Origin: Mesorhizobium carmichaelinearum
Lineage (GTDB): Bacteria; Pseudomonadota; Alphaproteobacteria; Rhizobiales; Rhizobiaceae
Assembly (NCBI RefSeq): GCF_900199455.1
Contig: NZ_FZQR01000003.1
Location: forward strand, 1-64,000
Direction of reading: 5' to 3'
Length of the DNA stretch: 64,000 nt
Below are positions 63,499 to 64,000 of the stretch, one piece after another. Position numbers and translations under genes: made by a program. The notes beneath the pieces are model-generated. The model searched no databases. It saw only the letters and a list, made by a program, of their open reading frames with translations, and was not told the origin of the DNA. The first letter of the stretch is position 1. Every line of letters begins with the position of its first letter.

Positions 63499-64000
63499 GC
63501 AAGCACTCTTCCCGATGTTCGCGGTCGACGTCGACGCTGAGCCCATGCACGTGGGTCGCACAGGGACAGCTCGCGACAAACTGCTGGTGAAGGAGTTGGG
63601 TCGACAGCACACCGACGAGCGCCATGTTGTCGGCATTGGAAAGATCGCCGTCACCGGTCCTGGTCTGGCATTTGCCGAGCAGGCGTGTGACCGAAGCCGG
63701 ATCGAAAACATTCGCCTTGCGTATCGCCGTCTCCGAAAGCGCTTCGCGAATGTATTCCGGCGCGGCGTCGCCGGTGAAGCAAAGCGCGTTGGGCGCCCGG
63801 AATGGCTGCTTCTTGCGTGTCACGACCTCAGAGGGCACGATCGGCTCCGCCACGCGTTTCAGCACGTGCTTCTCATCGAGAACACGCAGCTTGTAGGAAG
63901 GCGGAAGTGAATTCGCGAGCCTCACAAGTTCGTCGTCCAGGAACGGGAAGCGCCCCTCGACGGAATGAGCCATCAGCATCCTGTCGCCTTGCGAGGAAAG
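63488..64000 (-). CDS. Asparagine synthase (glutamine-hydrolysing) type amidotransferase, C-terminal part
   Basis: Only the last ~170 residues are in the window; the frame is open at the right edge. QGDRMLMAHSVEGRFPFLDD and ELVRLANSLPP, followed by LRVLDEKHVLKRVAEPIVPS, are the synthetase-domain motifs of AsnB. It ends soon after LSTQLLHQQF with a short unusual tail. AsnB paralogues in secondary-metabolite loci amidate carboxylates. The N-terminal glutaminase domain lies outside the window, so its Cys cannot be checked. Confidence 0.9.
   Translation of the reverse strand, partial: LSSQGDRMLMAHSVEGRFPFLDDELVRLANSLPPSYKLRVLDEKHVLKRVAEPIVPSEVVTRKKQPFRAPNALCFTGDAAPEYIREALSETAIRKANVFDPASVTRLLGKCQTRTGDGDLSNADNMALVGVLSTQLLHQQFVASCPCATHVHGLSVDVDREHREECLHVA

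Overview
The window looks like accessory DNA from a high-GC alphaproteobacterium of the Rhizobiales, most likely Mesorhizobium or a close relative. The reasons are the dense tail-overlapping catabolic operons, the many ABC importers, a CIRCE-controlled groESL pair with a GGM-rich GroEL tail, an alphaproteobacterial NuoD, and rhizobial small proteins among IS debris. The genus is inferred from gene content, not from a marker gene.

Layout. 1-7437 is a patchwork: the end of an IS21-like element that truncates a gene, small proteins, two VOC proteins, a sulfotransferase, a GNAT acetyltransferase, an NAD-dependent formate dehydrogenase, a CCA-bearing tRNA-like 3' end and a decayed IS mosaic. 7436-16978 holds a Rossmann-fold protein, a monooxygenase-like protein, pterin carbinolamine dehydratase, a nuoD scrap, groESL, a protein-L-isoaspartate methyltransferase, a phosphodiesterase, a broken exported-protein gene and a full-length orphan nuoD. 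An ISNCY-type element (about 17303-18964) separates this part from the catabolic region.

18997-34607 (minus strand) reads as one run of 14 tightly packed genes. It encodes a sugar-type ABC importer, a nitrate/taurine-type ABC importer, two aldehyde dehydrogenases, two Asp-box (sialidase-like) proteins without signal peptides, a DapA-family lyase, a 2-hydroxyacid dehydrogenase and an enolase-superfamily enzyme. A divergent GlxA/AraC-type regulator sits at its head. 36625-45926 (plus strand) is a second operon: GntR regulator, DapA-family enzyme, aldehyde dehydrogenase, FAD amine oxidase, betaine/proline-type ABC importer and a proline-racemase-superfamily enzyme. This gene set fits hydroxyproline or proline-betaine catabolism. 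Between the two operons lie tRNA-3'-end-like scars.

46286-53991 carries a broken RpiR regulator, a divergent MFS pump/MarR pair, and an RND pump with its adaptor. Upstream of the RND gene is a second, damaged copy of the MFS/marR control region, so the pump seems to have acquired its promoter by duplication. 53975-59451 is a third catabolic operon (RraA-like, 2-hydroxyacid dehydrogenase, atypical SDR, MFS carrier, RidA) with a divergent LysR regulator. 59474-64000 has a metallo-beta-lactamase-fold protein and a PrmC-like methyltransferase. It ends with an asparagine synthase / acyl-AMP ligase / acyl carrier protein trio that runs off the right edge and looks like part of a biosynthetic cluster.
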